In this document: piece after piece, positions 40,833-49,352 of the stretch
Numbering within the stretch: position 1 is the first letter of the stretch
Layout of the letters: each line of letters opens with the position of its first letter
Assembly (NCBI GenBank): GCA_038746605.1
Contig: JBCDKM010000023.1
Span: 1 to 64,000 of the forward strand
DNA length: 64,000 nt
Origin: Rubricoccus sp038746605
GTDB lineage: Bacteria; Bacteroidota; Rhodothermia; Rhodothermales; Rubricoccaceae
Direction: 5' to 3'
Notes under the pieces: model-generated
What the model saw: the letters and a program-made list of their open reading frames with translations, nothing else
What the model was told of the DNA's origin: nothing
The model's database searches: none
Position numbers and translations under genes: made by a program

Positions 40833-42143
40833 CTAATCGCCACGGACCGCGATGCTGATATCCGCCACGTTCGTGTGAGTGGGTCCGGTCCGGAGGAGAG
40901 CATCGGCGGCTCCGAGCGCTCGGTAGGCATCGTTCTCGGACAGGAGGGCCTCGGGAGAGAGACCAGCCGCCCGGATCCGCCCCGCCGTCAGGGGAGACAC
41001 GCACCCTCCGGTCGCGTCCGTCGGGCCGTCCACGCCATCCGTCCCACCCGCGAGCACGACGATGGCTTCCGGCGATCCGTCGAGGTGGAGCGAGGCGGCG
41101 AGGGCGACCTCCTGATTGCGACCGCCACGCCCGGAGCTAGTCACGGTCACGGTCGTCTCGCCGCCCCATAGATGAATCAGGGGTTGATCTGGAGCCTCGC
41201 GGGCCGCGCGAGCGAGCGCAACGCCGACCTCCCGTGCCTCGCCCATCACGCCCTCGCGCACTTCGGCGACGGCGTAGCCCAGGCGCTCCGCTTCTCCCCT
41301 TGCTGCCACGAGTGCCGTCCGGTTGGAGCCGAGAAGAACCGTCGTGGGCTCATCTGGGAGTGTCGTTGGCGTCTCGGGGCTTTCGCCTCGCGACCCCATC
41401 TGGAGATGCTCCCGGACGGCGAGTGGCACGTCGAGGTCCTCCACGACCGCAAGCGCGTCCGCGAACGTCGTCGGGTCTGGAACCGTGGGACCGCTAGCGA
41501 TAGTCGCGAGGTCGTCCCCGACGACATCAGAGAGGACGAGCGCAACGAGGCGGGCGGGCGCTGCCGCAGCAGCGAGCTGTCCACCGGAGATTCGCGATAC
41601 GTGCTTCCGCACGGTGTTGATCGCGCCGATAGACTGCCCGGAGAGCAGGAGCATCTGGGTAGTCACCTGCACGTCCGCAAGCGGGAGGCCGCTGGGCGGG
41701 GACGTCCACAACGCGGAGCCTCCGCCGGAGAGGAGCGCGATCAAGAGGTCCTTCGAACTCGCGCCGCCCGCGAGGGTCAAGGCCTCCAATGCCGCCACCG
41801 CGCCTTCATCCGTCGGGACTGGGTGTCCCGCTTCTCGCACTGCGATCCGCCTCGGGGAGGGCACCCCGGGCGGAAGCGACGCCGGGTACCCGCTCGGCAC
41901 CACAACAGCTCCCTCGGCTCGCGTTGCGAGTGGACCGAGACGCTCTTCGAGGGCCCCGGCGAACGGGATCGAAGCCTTGCCGGCGCCCACCACCACGAGG
42001 CAATCAAACGTCTCCAGAGCCCGCCCCGCCAGCGCCCCGAGGTCAACGGAGTCGAGAAGCGCCGGGGCTTGGACGGCACGAACGGCGGCGCTGAAGATCC
42101 GCTGGGCGTCTCCAGCGAGTCGGGTCTCGGCATCGGGCGTCAC
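40833..42143 (-). CDS. gckA: Glycerate 2-kinase (MOFRL/TtuD family)
   Basis: The product is 436 residues. It phosphorylates D-glycerate to 2-phosphoglycerate. Family motifs: VVVGAGKASIPFAGALEERLG near the N-terminus, AGHPVPTDEG, LLSGGGSALW, INTVRKHVSRISGGQLA, LLSDVVGDD-like VLSDVVGDDLATIASGPTVPDPTT, and the C-terminal MOFRL region (GGETTVTVTSSGRGGRNQE, DGVDGPTDATGG). GTG 42143 overlaps the uxaC stop codon by 4 bp (GTGA), which fixes the start. It is the last gene of the operon. Its presence implies that glyceraldehyde/glycerate or tartronate-semialdehyde side products also enter central metabolism. Confidence 0.88.
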   Translation of the reverse strand: MTPDAETRLAGDAQRIFSAAVRAVQAPALLDSVDLGALAGRALETFDCLVVVGAGKASIPFAGALEERLGPLATRAEGAVVVPSGYPASLPPGVPSPRRIAVREAGHPVPTDEGAVAALEALTLAGGASSKDLLIALLSGGGSALWTSPPSGLPLADVQVTTQMLLLSGQSIGAINTVRKHVSRISGGQLAAAAAPARLVALVLSDVVGDDLATIASGPTVPDPTTFADALAVVEDLDVPLAVREHLQMGSRGESPETPTTLPDEPTTVLLGSNRTALVAARGEAERLGYAVAEVREGVMGEAREVGVALARAAREAPDQPLIHLWGGETTVTVTSSGRGGRNQEVALAASLHLDGSPEAIVVLAGGTDGVDGPTDATGGCVSPLTAGRIRAAGLSPEALLSENDAYRALGAADALLRTGPTHTNVADISIAVRGD

Positions 42144-43576
42144 GCCGGGACGGCCTGGCGGTCCAGGCGGTAGGCGCGGCGCGGGAGCGTGACGGCGAGA
42201 TTGACGCCAATCCGTCGTGCCTCGGCGAGTGAGATCTGATGCCGAGCGACGAGCCGCCCGAGGTAGTGGGCGTCGATCCGTCGCGCGAGGTCGTGCCGGG
42301 CTGGGATCGAGCAAAACGCCCGTGTGTCGTCGTTGAATCCGGCCGTGTTGTGAAACCCGGCGGTCTCAGTCGTCCTCTCGCGGAACCGCAGCATGCCCTC
42401 GATGGAATCGTGGAACCACCAAGCCGGGCCGAGGACGAGGCCGGGGTAGTGACCGGCCAAAGGCGCGAGTTCCCGGGCGTACGTCGCCTCATCGAGGGTA
42501 AAGACGATCATGCGGAAGTCGGGTGCGCTGCCGAACTCGGAGAGCAGCGGACGGAGTGCGCGTGTGAACTCGGTCGCGAGCGGGATGTCGGCCCCTGTGT
42601 CGGGTCCGAAGCGAGCCGCCAGCGGTCCATTGTGGTCGCGGAGCGCACCGACGTGGAGTTGCATCACGAGGCCGTCCTCGGTGCTCATCTCAGCGAATGA
42701 CATCAGCATGTGCGCGGTGAAGGCCTCTTCGTCGGCCGAGGTGACGGTGCCATCGAGCGCAGCGTCGAAGACACGCTCCAACTCGGCGGCAGTCAACCAG
42801 CCGGTCCTGGCCGTTTCCGCGGCGTGGTCAGTCGCGACGGCTCCGTGCTCATCGAAGAACGCACGCCGCTGGCGAAGGGCATCCGCGAAGGCAGCGTAGC
42901 TGTCGATCTCGCTGCCGGTCCTCTCTGCCAGCCGGGCGACCTCGGCCCGCCACGCCGGGCGAGCGATGCGGACGAGAGCATCCGGTCGAAACGTCGGGAT
43001 CACGCGGTCCTTCCAGCCCATCGCGTGGAGCGCGGCGTGGTGCTCCAGCGTGTCCGTCGCGGCGTCCGTCGTGGCGAGAGTTTCGATACCGAACCGCTCG
43101 AAGAGGGCTCGAGGCCGGTACTCGGGGCTCGCGATACGCTCGGCGATCTGGTCGTAGATCCGGTCAGCTGTCGCCGCCTCGGGCACCACCTCGACGCCGA
43201 AGAGCTCTGCCAGCTCGTACTCCAGCCAAGCGCGCGTAGGCGTCCCAGCGAAGAGGCACCAGTGTGCGCAGAAGGTCCGCCAGACCTCGCGCGGGTCGAC
43301 ATCCGCCCGAGTTCCATCGGAGCGTGGGATGCCAAGGTCATCCAGCCCAATGCCCTGGCTGTGGAGCATTCGGAAGATGTAGTGGTCCGGCGTGATGAGA
43401 AGTTCGGTCGGTTCCGGGAATGGCTCGTTCTCTGCGAGGAGCGCCGGCTCCACGTGGCCGTGCGGGCTCACGATGGGGAGACCCGCTGTGTCTTCGTAGA
43501 TCGCCCGCGCCGCCCGGCGCTCAGCAGGGTCGGGCGGGAAGAAGCGGTCGGGATGGAGCGTGAGGGGCGCGGGCAT
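42140..43576 (-). CDS. uxaC: Uronate isomerase (glucuronate/galacturonate isomerase)
   Basis: The product is 478 residues, the normal UxaC length. It converts D-glucuronate to D-fructuronate and D-galacturonate to D-tagaturonate. The metal-binding amidohydrolase start LPIVSPHGHVEP is present (His-x-His), with WRTFCAHWCLFAGTPTRAWLEYEL, and later ETAGFHNTAGFNDDTRAFCSIPARHD and C-terminal LGRLVARHQISL. The gene starts 11 bp after the GH2 stop and overlaps the glycerate kinase start by 4 bp. Confidence 0.94.
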   Translation of the reverse strand: MPAPLTLHPDRFFPPDPAERRAARAIYEDTAGLPIVSPHGHVEPALLAENEPFPEPTELLITPDHYIFRMLHSQGIGLDDLGIPRSDGTRADVDPREVWRTFCAHWCLFAGTPTRAWLEYELAELFGVEVVPEAATADRIYDQIAERIASPEYRPRALFERFGIETLATTDAATDTLEHHAALHAMGWKDRVIPTFRPDALVRIARPAWRAEVARLAERTGSEIDSYAAFADALRQRRAFFDEHGAVATDHAAETARTGWLTAAELERVFDAALDGTVTSADEEAFTAHMLMSFAEMSTEDGLVMQLHVGALRDHNGPLAARFGPDTGADIPLATEFTRALRPLLSEFGSAPDFRMIVFTLDEATYARELAPLAGHYPGLVLGPAWWFHDSIEGMLRFRERTTETAGFHNTAGFNDDTRAFCSIPARHDLARRIDAHYLGRLVARHQISLAEARRIGVNLAVTLPRRAYRLDRQAVPA

Positions 43577-43587
43577 GAGTCGGGGAG

Positions 43588-46245
43588 TCAGTTGTCGCCG
43601 TCGAGGCGGACCGGACGGTCGGCAGAGCGGCTGAGCGTGCCCGGTGGGACGACGAAGACGGTGGCCTCATCAGTGGCAGTCCGGCCGTCGGGCCAGCGGG
43701 CGACGAGGCGGAGGCGGCGGGAGCCTTCGGCTAGGTCCACGTTCCACCCGAGGCGGGTGGAGCGGCCGATTCGCTCCGCGCGTCCGGCGAACTCGGCGTC
43801 CACGTAGAGCGTAGCCTCGGGGGCGTTGGTGAACGCTTCCAGGCGCCGCGTCCCCGCCTCGCGGTGCGTACGGGTGTTGGCGAAGAGCCACGCCATCGGG
43901 CCGTCGGTCCATCGGCTCTGGTAGAGATAATAGACGGCCTTCGGCTGGCGGTCGCGGTTCAGGAGGCCCTTCTGGTTAACGTGCGGGAGCGTTCCGGTCT
44001 TGACATGGCTGGAGAAATCGAATAGATGCCAGACCGCACCTCCGGCTACCCACGGTCGATCGTCGAGCGCGTCGAGGTAGGCCTCGTGGAAGCGGAGCGC
44101 CCAGGTCTCGGAAAAGTCAAAGGGCTGCGCGAGGGAGTCTTCGACCCAGAGCCCGCGCTGGGCACCAGCGCCGTACTCGCTCAAGAACATCCGCCAGTTC
44201 GGGTGCTCGGCGCGGTAGCGGTCTAGCCGTGGGCCGATGTCCTCGGGTGCGTCCTCGTACCACCCGGCGTACTGATTGCGAGCCTGAATGTCGGCGCTTT
44301 CCATGATGCCGCGAGAGTCGCCGTCCACCGTCACGATGTGGTTCTGCGCCTGGACCGTGTAGCGGCTCGGGTCGCGACCTTTGGCCACCTCGTCCAGACG
44401 GAACGCCAATCGAAGGGCGGCTTGCTGCACCTCGGGCGTTTGCCACGAGATGAGCGACTCGTTTCCGAGGCCCCACAGCACGACGCTCGGGTGGTTCGAA
44501 TCGCGTTCGATCATGTCTGCGACCATCCGCTCAGTGGCCTCGGCAAAGCCGGCCGCGGTCGGATCGGACGTGATGAACGGGACCTCGGCCCAAACGATCA
44601 GACCGAGGCTGTCGGCGTGGGCGACCACGTCGGGGTGGTGGGGGTAGTGCGCGAGGCGGACGAAGTTGGCGCCCATCGCCTTCGCCAGCTCCAGATCGCG
44701 GCGGGTGACGTCTGGTCCCGAGGCCCACGCGAGCGGCGGCCCGCCGTCCTGGTGCACGTTGACGCCGCGGAGCTGCACGCGTGATCCGTTGAGCGAGAAC
44801 CCGTCGTCCGGCGTCCACTCGTAGAACCGGAAGCCGAGCGGCTCAACGGTGTGGTCGAGGACTTTGGGCGCGTCTTGCGAATGCGCGATGTCGCCGGGCT
44901 GGCGATCGGCGCGGACGAGCGAGGTGTGGACGGCGTAGAGGTGCGGGTGGCCCGGCCCCCAGAGGAGCGGCGTCGGGATCGTGAGGTCGGCGGAGACGAG
45001 CGCATCGCCTCCACCGGCCGGGCGGACCGGCTGGACGCTGGACGCCACCACACCGCCGCTCGGATCGAGCACGCGGATGACGAGGTCCATCCCCGGCGCG
45101 TCGTACGCCGAGGCGACCTGAGCGCCGATGGAGACGGTTGCCTCGGACGCTGAGACCTCAGGCGTCGTCACACGCACGTCCGCGATCCGGGCCTCGGCGG
45201 GGAGCGCGACGATCTCCGCGCCTCGGTAGAGCCCGCCGTAGAACGTGTAGTCCGCTGCGTGCGGGACCACGTCGGGGTGGAAGCGGCTGTCCACGCGAAT
45301 CGCGAGATGATTCAGCCCGGCCCGCCAGCCGGTCAGTTCCAGGTCCGTCCGGGTGTACGTCCGCGTCGTCTCGCCGACGCGCTCGCCGTTGAGCCACACC
45401 TCGGCCAGGTTGCCGACGCCCTCCAGCCGGAGCATCACGAAGTGGTCCTCGATCTCGGAGCCGTCCACCGTCGTCACGTACCAACCGACGCCTCGGTGGT
45501 ACTGCTGCCCCACGTCGATCCCGTCTGCCAGTCCGCGCGGGTCGCCCTCGTCTACCGCGTTCCAGGTGTGCGGGGCCCTGACGGGCCGCATCGCCTCGTG
45601 CCGGAAACCTTCCGTCCACGGCTCGACGCCCTCGGGCAAGTCGCGCTCCAGCGCGAACCGCCAACGGGTCAGCTCGACCGACTGGCGGGGGCTCTCGGGC
45701 GGCGTGAACGGCGCGCGGTACGCCGGCGACGTGTCGTTGAGGAGGACGAACCGACCCTCGCCGGGCGCGAGGCGGAACGTGAGCGTGCGTACCTCACCGA
45801 AGAGATCGTCCGGGAAGGCGAGGGTCATCTCGCCGCCGCCAGGACGGGTGATGAAGAGGGCGATCTCGCGCTCGACGCCCTTCTCGCGGGCGAAGGCGAG
45901 GTGGACGCCGTTGGAGCGCACGCGGGCGGTCACGTCGTTCGGGAACCGACGGCGGCGGCGGTCGGAGTCGGCGCGGGCGGGGGTGTAGAGGTAGCCGTCG
46001 AAGACAAACCCGCTCACGGTCTCGCCGTCGCCGGTCACGACCTCACGGAAGGCGGCCCACCGGTTCTCGGCGGTCGGGTCGAAGGAAACAGCGGGACCGG
46101 GGCCGATCTCGACGCCGTCGTTCGTGCCGTCGGCGGTGAGGATCTGGCCCGGCTGAAGCGTGCCGCCCGCCTGGAGCGTCTGGGCACCGACGGTGCCCGC
46201 AAGCCAGAGCGCCAGCACAACGAGGAGGGGGAGCAGTCGGGTCAT
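43588..46245 (-). CDS. Secreted GH2 glycoside hydrolase (beta-galactosidase/glucuronidase type) with extra N-terminal domain
   Basis: The product is 885 residues. Signal peptide MTRLLPLLVVLALWLAGTVGAQ; the first about 200 residues form an additional beta domain not found in classic GH2. The GH2 part has the sugar-binding domain (GVGWYVTTV ... AEVWLNGERVGE), an Ig-like domain and a TIM barrel. Catalytic acid/base Glu is in VVLWGLGNES and the nucleophile Glu in RMFLSEYGAG. It should remove terminal beta-linked sugars, most likely uronic acids, outside the inner membrane. ATG 46245 overlaps the uidA stop by 4 bp (ATGA). Confidence 0.85.
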   Translation of the reverse strand: MTRLLPLLVVLALWLAGTVGAQTLQAGGTLQPGQILTADGTNDGVEIGPGPAVSFDPTAENRWAAFREVVTGDGETVSGFVFDGYLYTPARADSDRRRRRFPNDVTARVRSNGVHLAFAREKGVEREIALFITRPGGGEMTLAFPDDLFGEVRTLTFRLAPGEGRFVLLNDTSPAYRAPFTPPESPRQSVELTRWRFALERDLPEGVEPWTEGFRHEAMRPVRAPHTWNAVDEGDPRGLADGIDVGQQYHRGVGWYVTTVDGSEIEDHFVMLRLEGVGNLAEVWLNGERVGETTRTYTRTDLELTGWRAGLNHLAIRVDSRFHPDVVPHAADYTFYGGLYRGAEIVALPAEARIADVRVTTPEVSASEATVSIGAQVASAYDAPGMDLVIRVLDPSGGVVASSVQPVRPAGGGDALVSADLTIPTPLLWGPGHPHLYAVHTSLVRADRQPGDIAHSQDAPKVLDHTVEPLGFRFYEWTPDDGFSLNGSRVQLRGVNVHQDGGPPLAWASGPDVTRRDLELAKAMGANFVRLAHYPHHPDVVAHADSLGLIVWAEVPFITSDPTAAGFAEATERMVADMIERDSNHPSVVLWGLGNESLISWQTPEVQQAALRLAFRLDEVAKGRDPSRYTVQAQNHIVTVDGDSRGIMESADIQARNQYAGWYEDAPEDIGPRLDRYRAEHPNWRMFLSEYGAGAQRGLWVEDSLAQPFDFSETWALRFHEAYLDALDDRPWVAGGAVWHLFDFSSHVKTGTLPHVNQKGLLNRDRQPKAVYYLYQSRWTDGPMAWLFANTRTHREAGTRRLEAFTNAPEATLYVDAEFAGRAERIGRSTRLGWNVDLAEGSRRLRLVARWPDGRTATDEATVFVVPPGTLSRSADRPVRLDGDN

Positions 46246-48251
46246 GGCGCGTGGGGATCGGGTCGGTCCGCCTCGGGGACGTGGCCGGGAGTGTGGGCGA
46301 GGCGGGCCATGCCGGGGCCGCGGGCGCCCGTCCATCGGGCGCGGAGGGCGAAGGCGGCGCGCTTCGGGTCGCGCGTGCGGGTGAACACCCCCTTCAGGTT
46401 GTCCACGACACGCCGGAAGTTCTGGGGCGTGCGGAAGTCGGCGAAGTTCCAGATGTGGGCGCCGACCGCCGCCGGGTGCACCTCAATCACATCGAGGTAC
46501 GCCTCAATGAACGCAGCCTGGTACTCCTCGGTGAACTGGACAGGGACCGTGCTGTGGGCGCCCGCGAGGGTGTCGGCGCCGAACTCGGTCACGAGGGTCG
46601 GGAGGCCGTAGGTGTCCCAGATCTCATCCAACTCCTCGCGGAGCAGTTGCTTCGCGAGGTCGAGCTGTCCGGGCTGCGTGTACCAGCCGTAGTAGCGGTT
46701 GATGCTCGCGAGGTCGCAGAGTGGGTAGAGCGCGCGGCCGACGTGGCGGTTGTGGGTCGGAACGGTGACGGGGCGGCTCGGGTCGAGGTCGCGCGTGAGG
46801 TCGAAGAGGGGCTGCCAGTAGTCGGTGGCGGTGTCGGTCGTGGCCTCCTCCTCGCCGCTCAGGCCCGGCTCGTTCCCGATGACCCAGCCGATGACGCTCG
46901 GGTGGTTGCGGTCGCGCGCGACGAGCTGGCGGATGGCCTCGCGATGGGCAGCCTGCGTTTTTTCGTTGGTTTTGGAGTGATTGAGCGAGACGGCGGGGAC
47001 CTCAGAGAGCACGAGGACGCCGCGCCGGTCGGCCTCGTCCAGCCAGTCCGGGTGGTACGGGTAGTGGCTCGTGCGGAACGAGTTGGCGCCGATCCAGCGC
47101 ATCAGCCCGAAGTCCTTGACGAGGACCGCCGGGCTGTGCGCCTTCGCGATCACGGGGAAGTCCTCGTGCTTGCCGAAGCCGCGCAAAAAGACCGGCTCGC
47201 CGTTGAGAAGGAGGTGCCTCCCCTCGACCCGGACCTCGCGGATTCCGACCGCCAGCTCGACGGCGTCTAGTTCGTCTCCGTCTCGCTCGATGCCAACGCG
47301 GAGCGTGTAGAGGTGCGGATCCGCGGGCGACCACGGGCACGGCTCGGGGACTTGGAGACTGAGCCGGGCCATGGTCAACTCCTCCCTTCCAACCGTGTCA
47401 TCCTGAGCGCCAGCGAAGGATCTCAGCGCGGGGTCGGAGTCGTCGGTACCGCTGCCTACGGCTTGGGCCTCCGCGTCGAGATCCCCCACGTTCGTTCGGG
47501 ATGACGCGGAAGAGAGGTCGGCGGTCGACTCCACCGTCTTGGCTCTAGCGGTGGTGACGGGCGCGCCCGAGGCGTCCGCCAGTCGAGCAGCGGCAGCGTC
47601 AGCGGGGCCGTCGATCTCGATCTCGACCGTAACCTCGCCGCTCAGCACGGTCTCCACGCGGACCTGCGCGATGAACGCCTGCGGCAGGATCGCGAGTTCC
47701 ACCTCGCGGTGGAGGCCGCCGTACGGAAAGAAGTCGTAGCGGGCGGGCGGGAAGTGCTCGGCGCCCGCGCCGCGCTCCTTGGGCTCGGCGAACTCGGGGC
47801 CGGTGATACCCATCGGGATGGTATCCGCCGTCGCGCGGTTGTCCACGCGAAGTGCGAGGCGGTGCGCGGTCCCGGGCGTGACGTGGCCTGTGACCTCGGC
47901 CCAGAACGGCAGAAACGCCGCCCGGCTCTCGCCGACACGCTCGCTGTCCCAGAAGACCTCGGCGCAGTAGTCCGCCGATCCGTCGTAGACGAACACCCGC
48001 TTGCCCTCCGCCGCCTCCGGCACGAACACCTGGCGCCCGACCCAGCACGCGCCGACGTACTCGGCCAGCCGGACGCCGCCCGCTTCAGCCTCGGCGAGCT
48101 GGCTGTTCCAGCTTCCGGGCACGGCGAACGCGAGCGCATCGTCGCGCCAGGGCGCATCCGGCCCGAGCGCGTCCTCGGGATCTGGGAGGAGGCGCCAGAG
48201 GCCATCGAGAGAGAGCACGAGGCGGTGGGGACCGGTACGGGGACGCAACAT
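46242..48251 (-). CDS. uidA: Beta-glucuronidase (GH2)
   Basis: The product is 669 residues with no signal peptide, so it is cytoplasmic. It has the UidA layout: sugar-binding domain (YVGACWVGRQVFVP, FFPYGGLHREVELAIL), Ig-like domain, and a barrel with NSFRTSHYPYHPDWLDEADRRGVLVLSE, acid/base Glu in VIGNEPGLSG, YYGWYTQPG, nucleophile Glu in LVTEFGADTLAG, and the C-terminal NFADFRTPQNFRRV motif that marks glucuronidases. Between the sugar-binding and Ig-like parts it carries a translated repeat (47395-47507). The in-frame insert makes it about 60 residues longer than E. coli UidA. It releases glucuronate for UxaC. Confidence 0.9.
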   Translation of the reverse strand: MLRPRTGPHRLVLSLDGLWRLLPDPEDALGPDAPWRDDALAFAVPGSWNSQLAEAEAGGVRLAEYVGACWVGRQVFVPEAAEGKRVFVYDGSADYCAEVFWDSERVGESRAAFLPFWAEVTGHVTPGTAHRLALRVDNRATADTIPMGITGPEFAEPKERGAGAEHFPPARYDFFPYGGLHREVELAILPQAFIAQVRVETVLSGEVTVEIEIDGPADAAAARLADASGAPVTTARAKTVESTADLSSASSRTNVGDLDAEAQAVGSGTDDSDPALRSFAGAQDDTVGREELTMARLSLQVPEPCPWSPADPHLYTLRVGIERDGDELDAVELAVGIREVRVEGRHLLLNGEPVFLRGFGKHEDFPVIAKAHSPAVLVKDFGLMRWIGANSFRTSHYPYHPDWLDEADRRGVLVLSEVPAVSLNHSKTNEKTQAAHREAIRQLVARDRNHPSVIGWVIGNEPGLSGEEEATTDTATDYWQPLFDLTRDLDPSRPVTVPTHNRHVGRALYPLCDLASINRYYGWYTQPGQLDLAKQLLREELDEIWDTYGLPTLVTEFGADTLAGAHSTVPVQFTEEYQAAFIEAYLDVIEVHPAAVGAHIWNFADFRTPQNFRRVVDNLKGVFTRTRDPKRAAFALRARWTGARGPGMARLAHTPGHVPEADRPDPHAP
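47395..47507. repeat. Imperfect inverted repeat of the GTCATCCTGAG type, inserted in uidA
   Basis: The left arm 47395-47424 (GTGTCATCCTGAG...GGATCTC) and right arm 47478-47507 (GAGATCCCC...GGGATGACGC) are inverted. This kind of dispersed palindrome is common between genes in many Bacteroidota-like and other GC-rich genomes. Here it is read through in frame, giving the tell-tale peptide RSFAGAQDD. Confidence 0.75.
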
Positions 48252-48257
48252 GGCGGG

Positions 48258-49310
48258 CTAGCGCTCGACGCGGCCGGAGCCGGAGCCTCGGGCCAGTTTC
48301 TCGACCTCCTCCGCGGTGCTCAGGTTGAGGTCGCCGGGAATGGTCTGCTTCAGCGCACTCGCCGCTACGGCGAAGTTGAGCGCGTCCTCGGCGTCCGTTT
48401 CGGTCAGCAGGCCGTGAATGAGCCCCGCCGCGAAGCTGTCGCCGCCGCCGACGCGGTCCACGAGGCGCACGTCGTAGACGCGGCTCCGCGTAGCCTCGGC
48501 CAGCGGCAGGGATGTCCCCGCGCCGCCGAGGAGCATCGCGCTCCACCCGTTGTCGCTCGCGCTGTGGCTCTCGCGCAGCGTGATCGCGACGGCCTCGAAC
48601 CCGAAGTCGGCGGTCAGGGTCTCCGCCAGCCGAGCGTAGCCTTCGGCGCTCAGTTCGGCGTCTTCGGCGGCGTCCGCGCCGGAGCCCTCCGTAGTCACTC
48701 CCAGCGAGCGGTCCGCGTCCTCCTCGTTCGCGATGCACACATCGACGTGCTCCATGAGCGGGCGCATGGTGGCCTGGGCCTCGTCCGTCGTCCAGAGCTT
48801 CGAGCGGAAGTTGAGGTCGCACGAGACGGTCGCGCCTGCGGCTTTCGCGGCCCGACAGGCGACCTCGACGGCCGCCCGTGGCTTCGGTCCGAGCGCGGGC
48901 GTGATACCGGTCCAGTGGAACCAATCGGCGCCCTCCATCGCGGCGTCCCAGTCCAGGTCGCCGGGCTCGATCTCGCTCACGGCGCTGCGCGCGCGGTCGT
49001 AGACCACCTTCGAGGGCCGCTGGCTCGCACCCGTCTCCAGGAAGTAAATCCCGACGCGGTCCCCGCCTCGCGCGATGAAGCGCGTGTCCACGCCGAACTG
49101 GCGGAGTTGGTCGACGGCGGCCTGTCCGATCTCGTGCGTGGGGAGCTTGGTGACGAACCGGGCGTCGTGGCCGAAGAGGGAGAGCGAGGTGGCGACGTTG
49201 GCCTCGCCGCCGCCATAGACGACGTCGAAGCTGCGGGCCTGGCGGAAGCGCGAGAAGCCCGGCGTGGAGAGCCGGAGCATGATCTCGCCGAAGGTGACGA
49301 CGGTCGGCAT
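48258..49310 (-). CDS. kdgK: 2-dehydro-3-deoxygluconokinase (KDG kinase)
   Basis: The product is 350 residues, PfkB family. It phosphorylates 2-keto-3-deoxygluconate to KDPG. Motifs: VVTFGEIMLRLSTPG start, YGGGEANVATSLSLFG (PfkB signature 1), WFHWTGITPALG, CDLNFRSKLW, IANEEDA, and the catalytic Asp in DRVGGGDSFAAGLIHGLL (PfkB signature 2). The gene sits 6 bp upstream of uidA and receives transcripts from the GH28-like gene across a palindrome. Confidence 0.92.
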   Translation of the reverse strand: MPTVVTFGEIMLRLSTPGFSRFRQARSFDVVYGGGEANVATSLSLFGHDARFVTKLPTHEIGQAAVDQLRQFGVDTRFIARGGDRVGIYFLETGASQRPSKVVYDRARSAVSEIEPGDLDWDAAMEGADWFHWTGITPALGPKPRAAVEVACRAAKAAGATVSCDLNFRSKLWTTDEAQATMRPLMEHVDVCIANEEDADRSLGVTTEGSGADAAEDAELSAEGYARLAETLTADFGFEAVAITLRESHSASDNGWSAMLLGGAGTSLPLAEATRSRVYDVRLVDRVGGGDSFAAGLIHGLLTETDAEDALNFAVAASALKQTIPGDLNLSTAEEVEKLARGSGSGRVER

Positions 49311-49326
49311 GGCGGGTCAGGTGGGT

Positions 49327-49346
49327 CCGCCTCGGCACCGAGGCGG
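49327..49346. repeat. Palindrome inside the operon between the GH28-like gene and kdgK
   Basis: Perfect arms, centre CA. It occupies the only intergenic gap over 20 bp in the 15-gene operon (42 bp), so it may tune expression of downstream genes by attenuation or mRNA processing. Confidence 0.9.
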
Positions 49347-49352
49347 GGAGAG

